This document shows positions 52,668 through 64,000 of a DNA stretch of 64,000 bases, in pieces. A program made the position numbers and the translations under genes. The first letter of the stretch is position 1; each line of letters starts with the position of its first letter. The stretch is from assembly GCF_000165795.1 (NCBI RefSeq), contig NZ_CM001022.1:1333712-1397711 (forward strand), written 5' to 3'. This DNA is from Aminomonas paucivorans DSM 12260 (GTDB lineage: Bacteria; Synergistota; Synergistia; Synergistales; Synergistaceae). The notes under the pieces were generated by a model. It was given only the letters and a program-made list of their open reading frames with translations, made no database searches and was not told the DNA's origin.

Positions 52668-55316
52668 ATGAGCGTCGTGCAGTGGGTCTATGAGTACGAG
52701 CAGGGAAACGCGAGCATGAAATCCCTGTTGGGCGGGAAGGGGGCCAACCTGGCCCAGATGTGGAACATCGGCCTGCCCGTGCCGCCGGGTTTCATCCTCA
52801 CCACGGAGGCCTGCAAGGCCTACTGGGAGGACCGGGCGGGGCTCCTGGATGCGGTGTGGCCGCAGGTGAGGCAGTCCATGAAGCGCATGGAATCCGCCAC
52901 GGGCAAAACCTTTGGGGGCAAGGAGAATCCTCTCCTGGTCTCCGTGCGCTCCGGTGCCCCGGTCTCCATGCCCGGGATGATGGACACCATCCTGAATCTG
53001 GGCCTCAACGGGGACACGGTGGAGGCTCTGGCCGCGGCCTCGGGAGACGAGCGCTTCGCCCTGGACAGCTACCGCCGGTTCATCCAGATGTACTCCGACG
53101 TGGTTCTGGAGCTGGAGCACGGAGACTTCGAGTTCTGTCTCGCCCAGGCAAAGAAGGAACAGGGCTGCCGCCACGACCACGAGCTGTCGCCGGAAATGCT
53201 GCGCAAGCTGGTGGGACAGTACCTCCAGATGGTTCAGTCCAAGGGGAAGGTCTTCCCCGAAGACCCGTGGGAGCAGCTTCGTCTGGCCATCGAGGCGGTG
53301 TTCCGAAGCTGGAACACCCCTCGCGCGGTGACCTACCGGCAGATCCAGCGCATCCCCGACGATCTGGGCACGGCGGTCAGCGTGGTCTCCATGGTCTACG
53401 GCAACCTGGGGAACGACTGCGGCACGGGGGTCTGCTTCACCCGCAACCCCGCCACGGGGGAACGAGAACTCTTCGGGGAGTTCCTGCTCAACGCCCAGGG
53501 AGAGGACGTGGTGGCGGGTATCCGCACCCCCCGGCCCATCCAGGAGCTGAAGGCCGACATGCCGGAGGTCCACGGGGAACTGCTCCGTCTCACCAGCCTC
53601 CTGGAACAGCATTACAAGGACATGCAGGACATCGAGTTCACCGTGGAACGGGGGAAGCTCTACCTCCTGCAGACCCGAAACGGCAAGCGCACCGCCAAGG
53701 CGGCGGTTCGCGTGGCGGTGGACATGGTCCGGGAAAACCTCATCCCCAAGGACGAGGCGGTACGCCGGGTCACCCCGGAGAACGTGGAACAGCTTCTCCA
53801 TCCCCAGCTGGACCCCAACCTCCCCATGAACGTCCTGGCCCGCGGGCTTCCCGCATCCCCGGGGGCGGCGGTGGGGAAGGTGGTCTTCCAGGCCGACGAG
53901 GCGGAGAAGCTGGGGCGCAGCGGCGAGGCGGTGATCCTGGTCCGCCCCGAAACCACCCCCGACGACATCCACGGCCTCTTCGCCGCCCAGGGTGTCCTCA
54001 CGAGCCACGGGGGCATGACCAGCCACGCCGCCGTGGTGGCCCGGGGGCTGGGCAAGCCCTGCGTCTCCGGCTGCGAAGCTCTGGACATCGACCTGCAGCG
54101 GGAGACCATCCGGGTGGGGGATCGGATCATCCGCAAGCACGAGATCCTCACCCTGGACGGAAGCCGGGGGCTCGTGGTTCTGGGAAGCCTCCCCCTGATC
54201 CAGCCCAGCTTCACCGACGACTTCCGGGAACTGTTGTCCTTTGCGGACGAGATTGCCGCCCTGGAGGTGTGGGCCAACGGGGACACCCCGGAGGATGCGA
54301 AGAGGGCGAGGGAGTTCGGCGCCCGGGGCATCGGACTCTGCCGCACGGAGCACATGTTCATGCAGGCGGAACGCCTGCCGGTGATGCAGGAGATGGTGGC
54401 GGCCACGGACCGGGAAGAGCGCGTGGCTGCATTGAACCGCCTCAAGGTCATGCAGAAGGACGACTTTCTGGGGATCTTCGAGGCCATGCAGGGGTTCCCC
54501 GTCACGGTGCGTCTTCTGGACCCGCCGCTTCACGAGTTCCTGCCCAAGGTCCCGGAACTGCAGGGGCGCATCGCGGAACTGGAGAAAAAGGGGCAGGGGG
54601 ATGCCCCGGAGGCGGAACACCTTCGCCGTCTGGCCCGCAAGGCGGAAAGCCTCAGGGAATCCAACCCCATGCTGGGTTTTCGGGGGTGTCGCCTGGGCAT
54701 CATCTACCCGGAGATCTACGAAATGCAGGTGGAGGCCATCTTCGAGGCGGCGGGGGAACTGGTCGCCCGGGGCGTTTCGGTCCACCCGGACATCATGATG
54801 CCCCTGGTGGGGACCCTGGAGGAGATGAAGCGCCTCCGCGCCATGGTGGGGGAGATCGCGGAGCGGGAAGAAAAACGCACCGGCGTCCGGGTGCCCTATC
54901 TTGTGGGTACCATGATCGAACTGCCCCGGGCGGCTCTGGTGGCGGGGCAGCTGGCGCAGGAGGCGGAGTTCTTCAGCTTCGGCACCAACGACCTCACCCA
55001 GACCACCTTCGGGTACTCCCGGGACGACGCGGAGGGCAAATTCCTGGCGGAGTACGTGCGGCTCCACGTGCTGCCCGAGAACCCCTTCCACGTCCTGGAC
55101 CGTGACGGGGTGGGACGCCTCCTGGAGATCGCCGTGCAGGACGGACGGGGAACCCGACCGGCCATCCAGATCGGTATCTGTGGGGAACACGGGGGGAACC
55201 CCAGCAGCATCGCCTTCTGCCACAAACTGGGGCTGAAGTACGTCAGCTGCTCCCCCTTCCGAGTCCCCGTGGCCCGTCTTTCCGCGGCCCTCTCGGTCCT
55301 GGGGCTGCTCTCCTGA
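52668..55316 (+). CDS. ppdK: Pyruvate, phosphate dikinase
   Basis: Interconverts pyruvate + ATP + Pi and PEP + AMP + PPi. 882 aa. An ATP-grasp domain lies at the N-terminus (GGKGANLAQM, SVRSGAPVSMPGMMDTILNLG). The swivelling domain holds catalytic His453 in GGMTSHAAVVARGLGKPCVSG. The C-terminal PEP barrel has GIGLCRTEHMF and FGTNDLTQTTFGYSRDD. Thr451, two residues before the His, is the expected target of the adjacent regulator. A strong terminator follows. Confidence 0.97.
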   Translation: MSVVQWVYEYEQGNASMKSLLGGKGANLAQMWNIGLPVPPGFILTTEACKAYWEDRAGLLDAVWPQVRQSMKRMESATGKTFGGKENPLLVSVRSGAPVSMPGMMDTILNLGLNGDTVEALAAASGDERFALDSYRRFIQMYSDVVLELEHGDFEFCLAQAKKEQGCRHDHELSPEMLRKLVGQYLQMVQSKGKVFPEDPWEQLRLAIEAVFRSWNTPRAVTYRQIQRIPDDLGTAVSVVSMVYGNLGNDCGTGVCFTRNPATGERELFGEFLLNAQGEDVVAGIRTPRPIQELKADMPEVHGELLRLTSLLEQHYKDMQDIEFTVERGKLYLLQTRNGKRTAKAAVRVAVDMVRENLIPKDEAVRRVTPENVEQLLHPQLDPNLPMNVLARGLPASPGAAVGKVVFQADEAEKLGRSGEAVILVRPETTPDDIHGLFAAQGVLTSHGGMTSHAAVVARGLGKPCVSGCEALDIDLQRETIRVGDRIIRKHEILTLDGSRGLVVLGSLPLIQPSFTDDFRELLSFADEIAALEVWANGDTPEDAKRAREFGARGIGLCRTEHMFMQAERLPVMQEMVAATDREERVAALNRLKVMQKDDFLGIFEAMQGFPVTVRLLDPPLHEFLPKVPELQGRIAELEKKGQGDAPEAEHLRRLARKAESLRESNPMLGFRGCRLGIIYPEIYEMQVEAIFEAAGELVARGVSVHPDIMMPLVGTLEEMKRLRAMVGEIAEREEKRTGVRVPYLVGTMIELPRAALVAGQLAQEAEFFSFGTNDLTQTTFGYSRDDAEGKFLAEYVRLHVLPENPFHVLDRDGVGRLLEIAVQDGRGTRPAIQIGICGEHGGNPSSIAFCHKLGLKYVSCSPFRVPVARLSAALSVLGLLS

Positions 55317-55332
55317 CGGAACGCACGAACCG

Positions 55333-55368
55333 AAAGGGGCCCCGCCTGCGCAGCGGGGCCCCTTTTTT
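55333..55368 (+). terminator. Rho-independent terminator after ppdK
   Basis: A 10-bp perfect stem GGGGCCCCGC / GCGGGGCCCC with a 7-nt loop and a six-T tail. It lies only 18 bases before the dGTPase start. Confidence 0.92.
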
Positions 55369-55386
55369 GTCGAAGGGAGGAAGCCC

Positions 55387-56406
55387 ATGACCATCCGAGA
55401 AGAATGGGAAGCCACGGAGGCGCAAATCCTCTCACCCCGGGCATGCCCTGCCGCAAGGACGAAGGGCAGGCTTCGGGAGGAGCCGCCCTGTCCGCTTCGC
55501 ACCTGCTTCCAGCGGGACCGGGATCGGGTGATCCACTCCAAGGCCTTCCGACGCCTCAAGCACAAGACCCAGGTGCTCCTCCTGCCCGAGGGAGACCACC
55601 TGCGCACCCGCCTCACCCACACCCTGGAGGTCTCTCAGATCGCCCGCACCATCTCCCGAGCCCTGCGCCTCAACGAAGACCTCACCGAGGCCATTGCCCT
55701 AGCCCACGACCTGGGACATACCCCCTTCGGTCACATGGGGGAGCGGGTGCTGAACCGGCTGGCCCGAGAGGCGGGGCTGGAAGGCTTCCACCACGCCCAG
55801 CAGAGCCTCCGGGTGGTGGACCATCTGGAAAAGGGGGGGAAGGGGCTCAACCTGACCTGGGAGGTGCGCATGGGCATCCTCCAGCACTCCAAGGGGCAGG
55901 TCCGGGTGGGGGAGGGGTTCGCCCTGGAATCCCCCTCCTCCCTGGAGGCTTGGGTGGTTCGGGTGTCCGACTCCATTGCCTACCTGAACCACGACCTGGA
56001 CGACGCCCTGCGAGCCCGGCTCCTTCGGGAGGAGGAAATCCCCGATGTGGTCACCCGGCGCCTCGGAAAAACCCACGGAGAGCGAATCTGTCGCATGGTG
56101 GAGGATGTGGTGGCCTCAAGCGGGGAGGAGATCCGCTTCGGGGCGGAGGTGCTGGAGAGCATGGAAGCCCTTCGGGCGTTTCTGTTGGAGCGGGTCTACG
56201 CGGCTCCCCCCGTGAAGGCGGAGGAACCCAAGGTGGCCTTTCTGGTGGAGACCCTCTTCCGCCGCTGCCTGAAGACCAATCCCCAGTGGGGTCCCAGGCA
56301 AGTCCTGGACCACATCTCCGGCATGACGGATCGCTATGCCCTTCAGGTCTTCGAACGGGAGAACGTCCCCCGTCCCTGGCCGGAGAATCCGATCGTCAAT
56401 TGGTAA
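55387..56406 (+). CDS. dgt: Deoxyguanosinetriphosphate triphosphohydrolase-like protein
   Basis: 339 aa HD-superfamily dNTPase. It has CFQRDRDRVIHSKAFRRLKHKTQVLL, then metal-binding His in RTRLTHTLEVSQIART, the HD pair in LAHDLGHTPFGHMGE, and the distal Asp in VSDSIAYLNHD. It hydrolyses dGTP or other dNTPs to nucleoside plus triphosphate, tuning the pool. GAAGGGAGG precedes ATG 55387. Its 3' end overlaps the convergent PBP gene by 11 bases. Confidence 0.93.
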   Translation: MTIREEWEATEAQILSPRACPAARTKGRLREEPPCPLRTCFQRDRDRVIHSKAFRRLKHKTQVLLLPEGDHLRTRLTHTLEVSQIARTISRALRLNEDLTEAIALAHDLGHTPFGHMGERVLNRLAREAGLEGFHHAQQSLRVVDHLEKGGKGLNLTWEVRMGILQHSKGQVRVGEGFALESPSSLEAWVVRVSDSIAYLNHDLDDALRARLLREEEIPDVVTRRLGKTHGERICRMVEDVVASSGEEIRFGAEVLESMEALRAFLLERVYAAPPVKAEEPKVAFLVETLFRRCLKTNPQWGPRQVLDHISGMTDRYALQVFERENVPRPWPENPIVNW

Positions 56407-58720
56407 TGCGGTACTGTTTCAGCAGATCCTGGTATTTCTTTTCCACCTCGTTGGCCGGGCTCAGGTCCTTGGCGTAGGGTTTCGCCTGGGGGTTGGCAGG
56501 AGTGGCCGCCTTGGCGGGGGGACGCTTCGCCGCCACCACCGGCTCCGCAGGAGCCTCCGTCGCCACGGGGGTCTCCGGCGTCTCGACGCTAGCCTCCGAC
56601 TCCGCAGGCTGCACGGACCGCTCCTGGCTCCCGTAGCGCAGGGCGTAGCGTCCCTGCACCGAGGCGTCGTCCGCAGGGGCCAGGAGAAGCTGCGGGGCAT
56701 TGCCGTCCTCCCGAGCGGCGACGCGGCTTCCCCCGTGGAAGGGGCATTCCGCCGTGGGGGCTTCCCCAGTCCGGAGGGCCACCTCGGCTCCCTGGCAGGA
56801 GCCGGTGGCAAGAAAACCGGTCTTCCGGCAGACCCGGACGATTTCCACATGTCCCTCCGCAGGGACGGTGAAGCGAGCTGGGGTTCCCCGCAGGCGAACC
56901 GCCTCCGTCACGAACCGCTTCCACACCGGAGCGGCCACCTTCCCCCCCACCGCCTTGGCCCCCAGGGAGGTGTGGTTGTCGTTGCCCACGTACACCACCG
57001 CCACCAGGCCGGGAACCCCGCCCACGAACCAGGCGTCGCTCCAGTCGTTGGTGGTTCCCGTCTTGCCGAAGGTCTCCACCCCCGGGACCTGCGCTGCCCG
57101 TCCCGTCCCCCAGAGGACCGCCTGCACCAGCATGGAACGCACCGCCAGGGCTGTCTCCATGGAGATGCCCCGATCCAGGCGAGGCCCGTTCTTCTCCAGA
57201 ATCTCCCCGGAGGCGGAGCGGATCTCCCGGATCCCGAAGGGCGTCACCCGGTAGCCGTTGTTGGCGAAACAGGAGAAGGCCACCGCCATTTCCTGGGGCG
57301 TCACGCTGGTGGAACCCAGGGCCAGAGACAGATCGTCGGGAAGGTGCGGGGTGGTGATCCCCATCTTGCGGGCCACCTCCTGGATGGAGGGGATCCCCAC
57401 GATCTGGGCCAGGCGGACCGCCGGGGTGTTGAGGGAGCGTCCCAGGGCCTCCACGAGGGTCACCTCTCCGCTGAACTTTCGGTCGTAGTTCTGGGGGGAC
57501 CATCCGTTGGGAAAGGTCAGGGGCGCATCCAGCAGATGGTCCACGGGGCGATAGCCGTTTTCGAAGGCCGCCGCATAGACCAGGGGCTTGAAGGAGGAGC
57601 CGGGTTGGCGGAAGGCCTGCACCGCCCGGTTGAACTTGCTTTTCCGAAAATCCCGCCCTCCCACCAGGGCGAGGATTTCCCCCGTGTCCGGGTCCAGAGC
57701 CACCAGAGCCCCCTCGTGGGGCAGACCGACAAAGGCCTTCTCCGCCGCCTTCTGGAGGTCCAGGTCCAGGGTGGTGAGAATGCTCAAGCCTCCCCGGTAG
57801 ACCGTATCTGCTCCATAGGCGGGCAGAAGGTTCTTGAAGAGCAGATGGGACACGAAGTAGGGCGCCTGCTGGAGTTCCAGCTTCCGTCTCTTGCCGGAAC
57901 GAAGCTGCAGAGGCTTGGCCAAGGTGCCCTTCTCCTGGTCCAGGCTGATCCAGCCCAGGTCCGCCATCCGGTGGAGCACGTAGCGCTGCCTCGTCTTGGA
58001 CCCTTCGGGATTGCGCACCGGCGTGTAGTACTCCGGGGCCGCGATGAGACCCGCCAGAGTGGAAGCCTCCGCCAGGGAGAGGGCGGACGCCTCCTTGCCG
58101 AAGTAGCTCTGCGCCGCCGCCCCGATGCCGTAGGTGCCGTGTCCCAGATAGATGGTGTTCACGTACATTTCCAGGATCTTGTCCTTGGAGTAGATCCTCT
58201 CCAGGCGGATGGACAGAATGGCTTCCTTGATCTTCCGGGTGAAGGTCTTCTCCCGGCTCAGAAACAGGTTGCGGGCCAACTGCTGGGTGATGGTGCTGCC
58301 CCCTTGCCGTGCCCTCTGGTGGGAGAGGTCGATCCACAGAGCCCGGAGGATGGCCGCGGGGCGCAACCCCGCGTGTTCGTAGAACTCGCTGTCCTCCGCT
58401 GCCAGGGTGGCCTTCAGGAACCACGGAGAGATCTTCCCCAAGGGGACCCAGGTCCGGTTTTCCTCGAAGAGGGTGGTGATGACACGGCCGTTTCGATCCA
58501 GCACCGTCGTGGCCAGGCTGGGCTGTCTCCGAAGGATCTCCTCGGAGGAAGGCAACGTCTCCGAAAGGTCCTTCAACAGGACCGTGACCCCCACGGAGAA
58601 GAAGGCGGCGCTCCCCAGGAGCAACAGAAGGAGAAAGCTCAGGAGGATCTTCACGATTCCCCCGGGTCTGCGGCTTCGGGAAAAGGGGATTCTGCGGGCG
58701 TTCGGGACGGTATGCTTCAT
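56396..58720 (-). CDS. Class A penicillin-binding protein (PBP1a family)
   Basis: 774 aa bifunctional peptidoglycan synthase. An N-terminal TM anchor (about residues 22-45) is followed by a GT51 transglycosylase with AAEDSEFYEHAG and GGSTITQQLARNLFL. The transpeptidase has Ser375-x-x-Lys378 (SSFK), SLN and KTGTTNDW. A C-terminal Ala/Pro/Glu-rich tail (about 690-760) is low-complexity. It polymerises and cross-links the wall whose precursors come from the glm genes upstream. It is divergent from the rRNA operon. Confidence 0.95.
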   Translation of the reverse strand: MKHTVPNARRIPFSRSRRPGGIVKILLSFLLLLLLGSAAFFSVGVTVLLKDLSETLPSSEEILRRQPSLATTVLDRNGRVITTLFEENRTWVPLGKISPWFLKATLAAEDSEFYEHAGLRPAAILRALWIDLSHQRARQGGSTITQQLARNLFLSREKTFTRKIKEAILSIRLERIYSKDKILEMYVNTIYLGHGTYGIGAAAQSYFGKEASALSLAEASTLAGLIAAPEYYTPVRNPEGSKTRQRYVLHRMADLGWISLDQEKGTLAKPLQLRSGKRRKLELQQAPYFVSHLLFKNLLPAYGADTVYRGGLSILTTLDLDLQKAAEKAFVGLPHEGALVALDPDTGEILALVGGRDFRKSKFNRAVQAFRQPGSSFKPLVYAAAFENGYRPVDHLLDAPLTFPNGWSPQNYDRKFSGEVTLVEALGRSLNTPAVRLAQIVGIPSIQEVARKMGITTPHLPDDLSLALGSTSVTPQEMAVAFSCFANNGYRVTPFGIREIRSASGEILEKNGPRLDRGISMETALAVRSMLVQAVLWGTGRAAQVPGVETFGKTGTTNDWSDAWFVGGVPGLVAVVYVGNDNHTSLGAKAVGGKVAAPVWKRFVTEAVRLRGTPARFTVPAEGHVEIVRVCRKTGFLATGSCQGAEVALRTGEAPTAECPFHGGSRVAAREDGNAPQLLLAPADDASVQGRYALRYGSQERSVQPAESEASVETPETPVATEAPAEPVVAAKRPPAKAATPANPQAKPYAKDLSPANEVEKKYQDLLKQYRITN

Positions 58721-58784
58721 CGTCGACCTCCGGATGGTCGTGTAGTGGAGAAGGGATCGCGAAGGAATCGGGGAACCCGCGCGG

Positions 58785-58793
58785 ATTATAGCA
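58785..58793 (-). promoter_or_regulatory. Extended -10 promoter of the PBP gene
   Basis: On the minus strand TGCTATAAT (58793-58785) is a perfect extended -10, giving a 5' leader of about 60 nt. No good -35 is seen. Confidence 0.6.
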
Positions 58794-58814
58794 CAGCAAA
58801 TTTACTCCCAGGGG

Positions 58815-58843
58815 TTGCGCGACTCCGGGAGGCGTGCTAAACT
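58815..58843 (+). promoter_or_regulatory. Promoter P1 of the rRNA operon
   Basis: TTGCGC (58815-58820), a 17-bp spacer, TAAACT (58838-58843), then a GC-rich start region, about 85 bases before mature 16S. It is back to back with the PBP promoter. Confidence 0.65.
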
Positions 58844-58888
58844 CCCCTTTGTCGCCGCAAGGCGGCACCGAACCTTGCCAACTGAATA

Positions 58889-58915
58889 CAGCGCGCGAAA
58901 GAGCAACCAACCGTC
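58889..58915 (+). other. 5' half of the 16S rRNA processing stem
   Basis: This leader segment (CAGCGCGCGAAAGAG ... CCAACCGTC) pairs with 60472-60496 (GACGGTGG ... GTGCGCTG) with a few bulges, looping out 16S as an RNase III-type precursor stem. Confidence 0.7.
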
Positions 58916-58928
58916 AAAAGACCAGTAT

Positions 58929-60458
<1,530 letters not shown>

Positions 60459-60471
60459 AGTTCAACCATTC

Positions 60472-60496
60472 GACGGTGGTTTTCTCTCGTGCGCTG
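60472..60496 (+). other. 3' half of the 16S rRNA processing stem
   Basis: Complement of 58889-58915. It lies between the 16S 3' end and tRNA-Ile. Confidence 0.7.
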
Positions 60497-60500
60497 TTGT

Positions 60501-60577
60501 GGGCCGATAGCTCAGTTGGTTAGAGCACGCGGCTGATAACCGCGAGGTCGGAAGTTCGAATCTTCCTCGGCCCACCA
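60501..60577 (+). tRNA. tRNA-Ile (anticodon GAT)
   Basis: 77 nt with CCA encoded. Acceptor GGGCCGA/TCGGCCC, anticodon stem CGCGG/CCGCG around CTGATAA. It sits in the 16S-23S spacer, the usual place for this tRNA. Confidence 0.98.
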
Positions 60578-60600
60578 GTTTCTTTACAAGGTGCATCTTT

Positions 60601-60675
60601 GGGGATGTAGCTCAGTGGGAGAGCGCCTGCCTTGCACGCAGGATGTCGGCGGTTCGAATCCGCTCATCTCCACCA
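60601..60675 (+). tRNA. tRNA-Ala (anticodon TGC)
   Basis: Acceptor GGGGATG/CATCTCC, anticodon stem CCTGC/GCAGG around CTTGCAC, CCA encoded. Second spacer tRNA. Confidence 0.98.
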
Positions 60676-60721
60676 TTCTTAGCACCGACGCACCATGACA
60701 CCGACCAAGCGGAGTCAAGAG

Positions 60722-60741
60722 ATCCCCTCGCGAGGGGGGAT
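60722..60741 (+). other. GC-rich palindrome in the tRNA-Ala/23S spacer
   Basis: ATCCCCTCGCGAGGGGGGAT holds the perfect palindrome CCCCTCGCGAGGGG followed by GTTTTG. It looks like a short hairpin, possibly a processing or pause element. Confidence 0.4.
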
Positions 60742-60770
60742 GTTTTGTCTGCGGAGGCGGGACCATAGGG

Positions 60771-60779
60771 GAAAGATGA

Positions 60780-60787
<8 letters not shown>
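60771..60787 (+). other. 5' half of the 23S processing stem
   Basis: A 17-nt segment from GAAAGATGAG into the first bases of 23S. It is perfectly complementary to 63753-63769, the RNase III-type stem that brings the 23S ends together. Confidence 0.85.
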
Positions 60788-63752
<2,965 letters not shown>

Positions 63753-63760
<8 letters not shown>

Positions 63761-63769
63761 CATCTTTCT
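63753..63769 (+). other. 3' half of the 23S processing stem
   Basis: Perfect 17-nt complement of 60771-60787. Confidence 0.85.
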
Positions 63770-63832
63770 CTTGTGGTCGGTCTCCGGCCTGTCCGGGAGG
63801 ACAGGATCTTGGAGGAGCGATTGCAGACAAGT

Positions 63833-63949
63833 TTCTGGTGGCCCTAGCGGAGGGGACACACCCGGATCCATGCCGAACCCGGTCGTTAAGCCCTCCAGCG
63901 CCGATGGTACTACGGGGGGTACCCGTGGGAGAGTAGGTCGCCGCCAGAA
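63833..63949 (+). rRNA. rrf: 5S ribosomal RNA
   Basis: About 117 nt. Terminal helix TTCTGGTGGC / GCCGCCAGAA. Internal landmarks CACCCGGATCCATGCCGAACCCG and GGGAGAGTAGGTCGCCGCC are typical of 5S. Confidence 0.95.
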
Positions 63950-63962
63950 TTAGTTACCCCAA

Positions 63963-64000
63963 GAGTAGGGGGGCCGTCCATCCGGACGGCCCCCCTACTC
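63963..64000 (+). terminator. Terminator hairpin of the rRNA operon (window edge)
   Basis: A 17-bp perfect stem, GAGTAGGGGGGCCGTCC with its complement (63984-64000), and an ATCC loop directly after 5S. The expected T-tract would lie beyond the window. Confidence 0.85.

Noticed and set aside
51813..55622. Open frame of about 1270 codons opposite ppdK and its regulator
   Set aside because: Same GC-driven shadow effect. It crosses several well-identified plus-strand genes and a terminator and has no recognisable domain.
58896..58905. AAAGAGCA in the rRNA leader, resembling a boxA antitermination element
   Set aside because: It matches boxA only on the opposite strand. On the transcribed RNA it is part of the 16S processing stem.

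Overview
The window is high-GC, densely packed bacterial chromosome. GTG and TTG starts are common and 4-base ATGA/GTGA gene overlaps occur throughout. Three things point to Synergistota (Aminomonas/Thermanaerovibrio-like): the 16S sequence, the gene orders (rpmE-thyX-yqhQ-prfA-prmC, cdaA-cdaR-glmM, era-recO-glyQ-glyS-ppsR-ppdK) and an amino-acid-fermenter flavour (formate-THF ligase, ornithine-racemase-type enzyme, TAXI receptor). This is judged from memory of these families, not from a search. Nothing mobile, no CRISPR array and no prophage was seen. It is a housekeeping region.

Layout. 1-4.9 kb: the 3' part of an S55 (SpoIVB-type) domain protein, a small diacylglycerol kinase, fhs and an orphan TAXI receptor. 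4.9-12.0 kb: ribosomal protein L31, ThyX, a DUF1385 membrane protein, RF1 and its methylase PrmC, a thioredoxin reductase fused to a degenerate thioredoxin domain, a PfkB-family sugar kinase, a CBS protein and a low-molecular-weight phosphatase. 12.0-19.4 kb: flagellar chaperones FliS and an FlgN-like protein, an M48 lipoprotein protease, then dnaX-dnaE. 19.4-24.0 kb: the tryptophan-sensing RNA-binding protein MtrB overlapping pyruvate kinase, a NudL-like Nudix hydrolase that seems to start at CTG, endonuclease IV and an ornithine/alanine-racemase-like enzyme. 24.0-30.5 kb: cdaA-cdaR-glmM, galU, and glmS preceded by a clear glmS ribozyme. 30.5-33.5 kb (minus strand): a PerR-type regulator, a CPBP protease, a two-receiver response regulator and a secreted protein. 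33.6-55.3 kb (plus strand): tRNA-Gln, glmU-prs-rplY-pth-mfd, mazG, a NifU-like protein, phoH-pgpH-ybeY, a CNNM/CBS transporter, cdd-era-recO-glyQS, and the ppsR-ppdK pair. 55.4-58.7 kb: a dGTPase converging on a class A penicillin-binding protein. 58.8-64.0 kb: a complete rrn operon, 16S-tRNA-Ile-tRNA-Ala-23S-5S, ending in a hairpin at the window edge.

How the genes fit together. Cell-envelope precursor supply is prominent: glmS, glmM, glmU, galU and a PBP. It is tied to c-di-AMP signalling (cyclase CdaA, its regulator CdaR and a PgpH-type phosphodiesterase) and to ribozyme feedback on glmS. Carbon flux at the PEP/pyruvate node is represented twice, by pyruvate kinase and by PPDK with its regulatory kinase. 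Replication, repair and nucleotide-pool genes (dnaX, dnaE, mfd, recO, nfo, nudix, mazG, dgt, thyX, cdd) are scattered through the translation genes.

Most notable items: the glmS ribozyme; an MtrB homologue translationally overlapping pyk; the thioredoxin reductase with a CxxC-less thioredoxin tail; the apparent CTG start overlapping the pyk stop; and a dGTPase gene squeezed between a terminator and a convergent overlapping gene.
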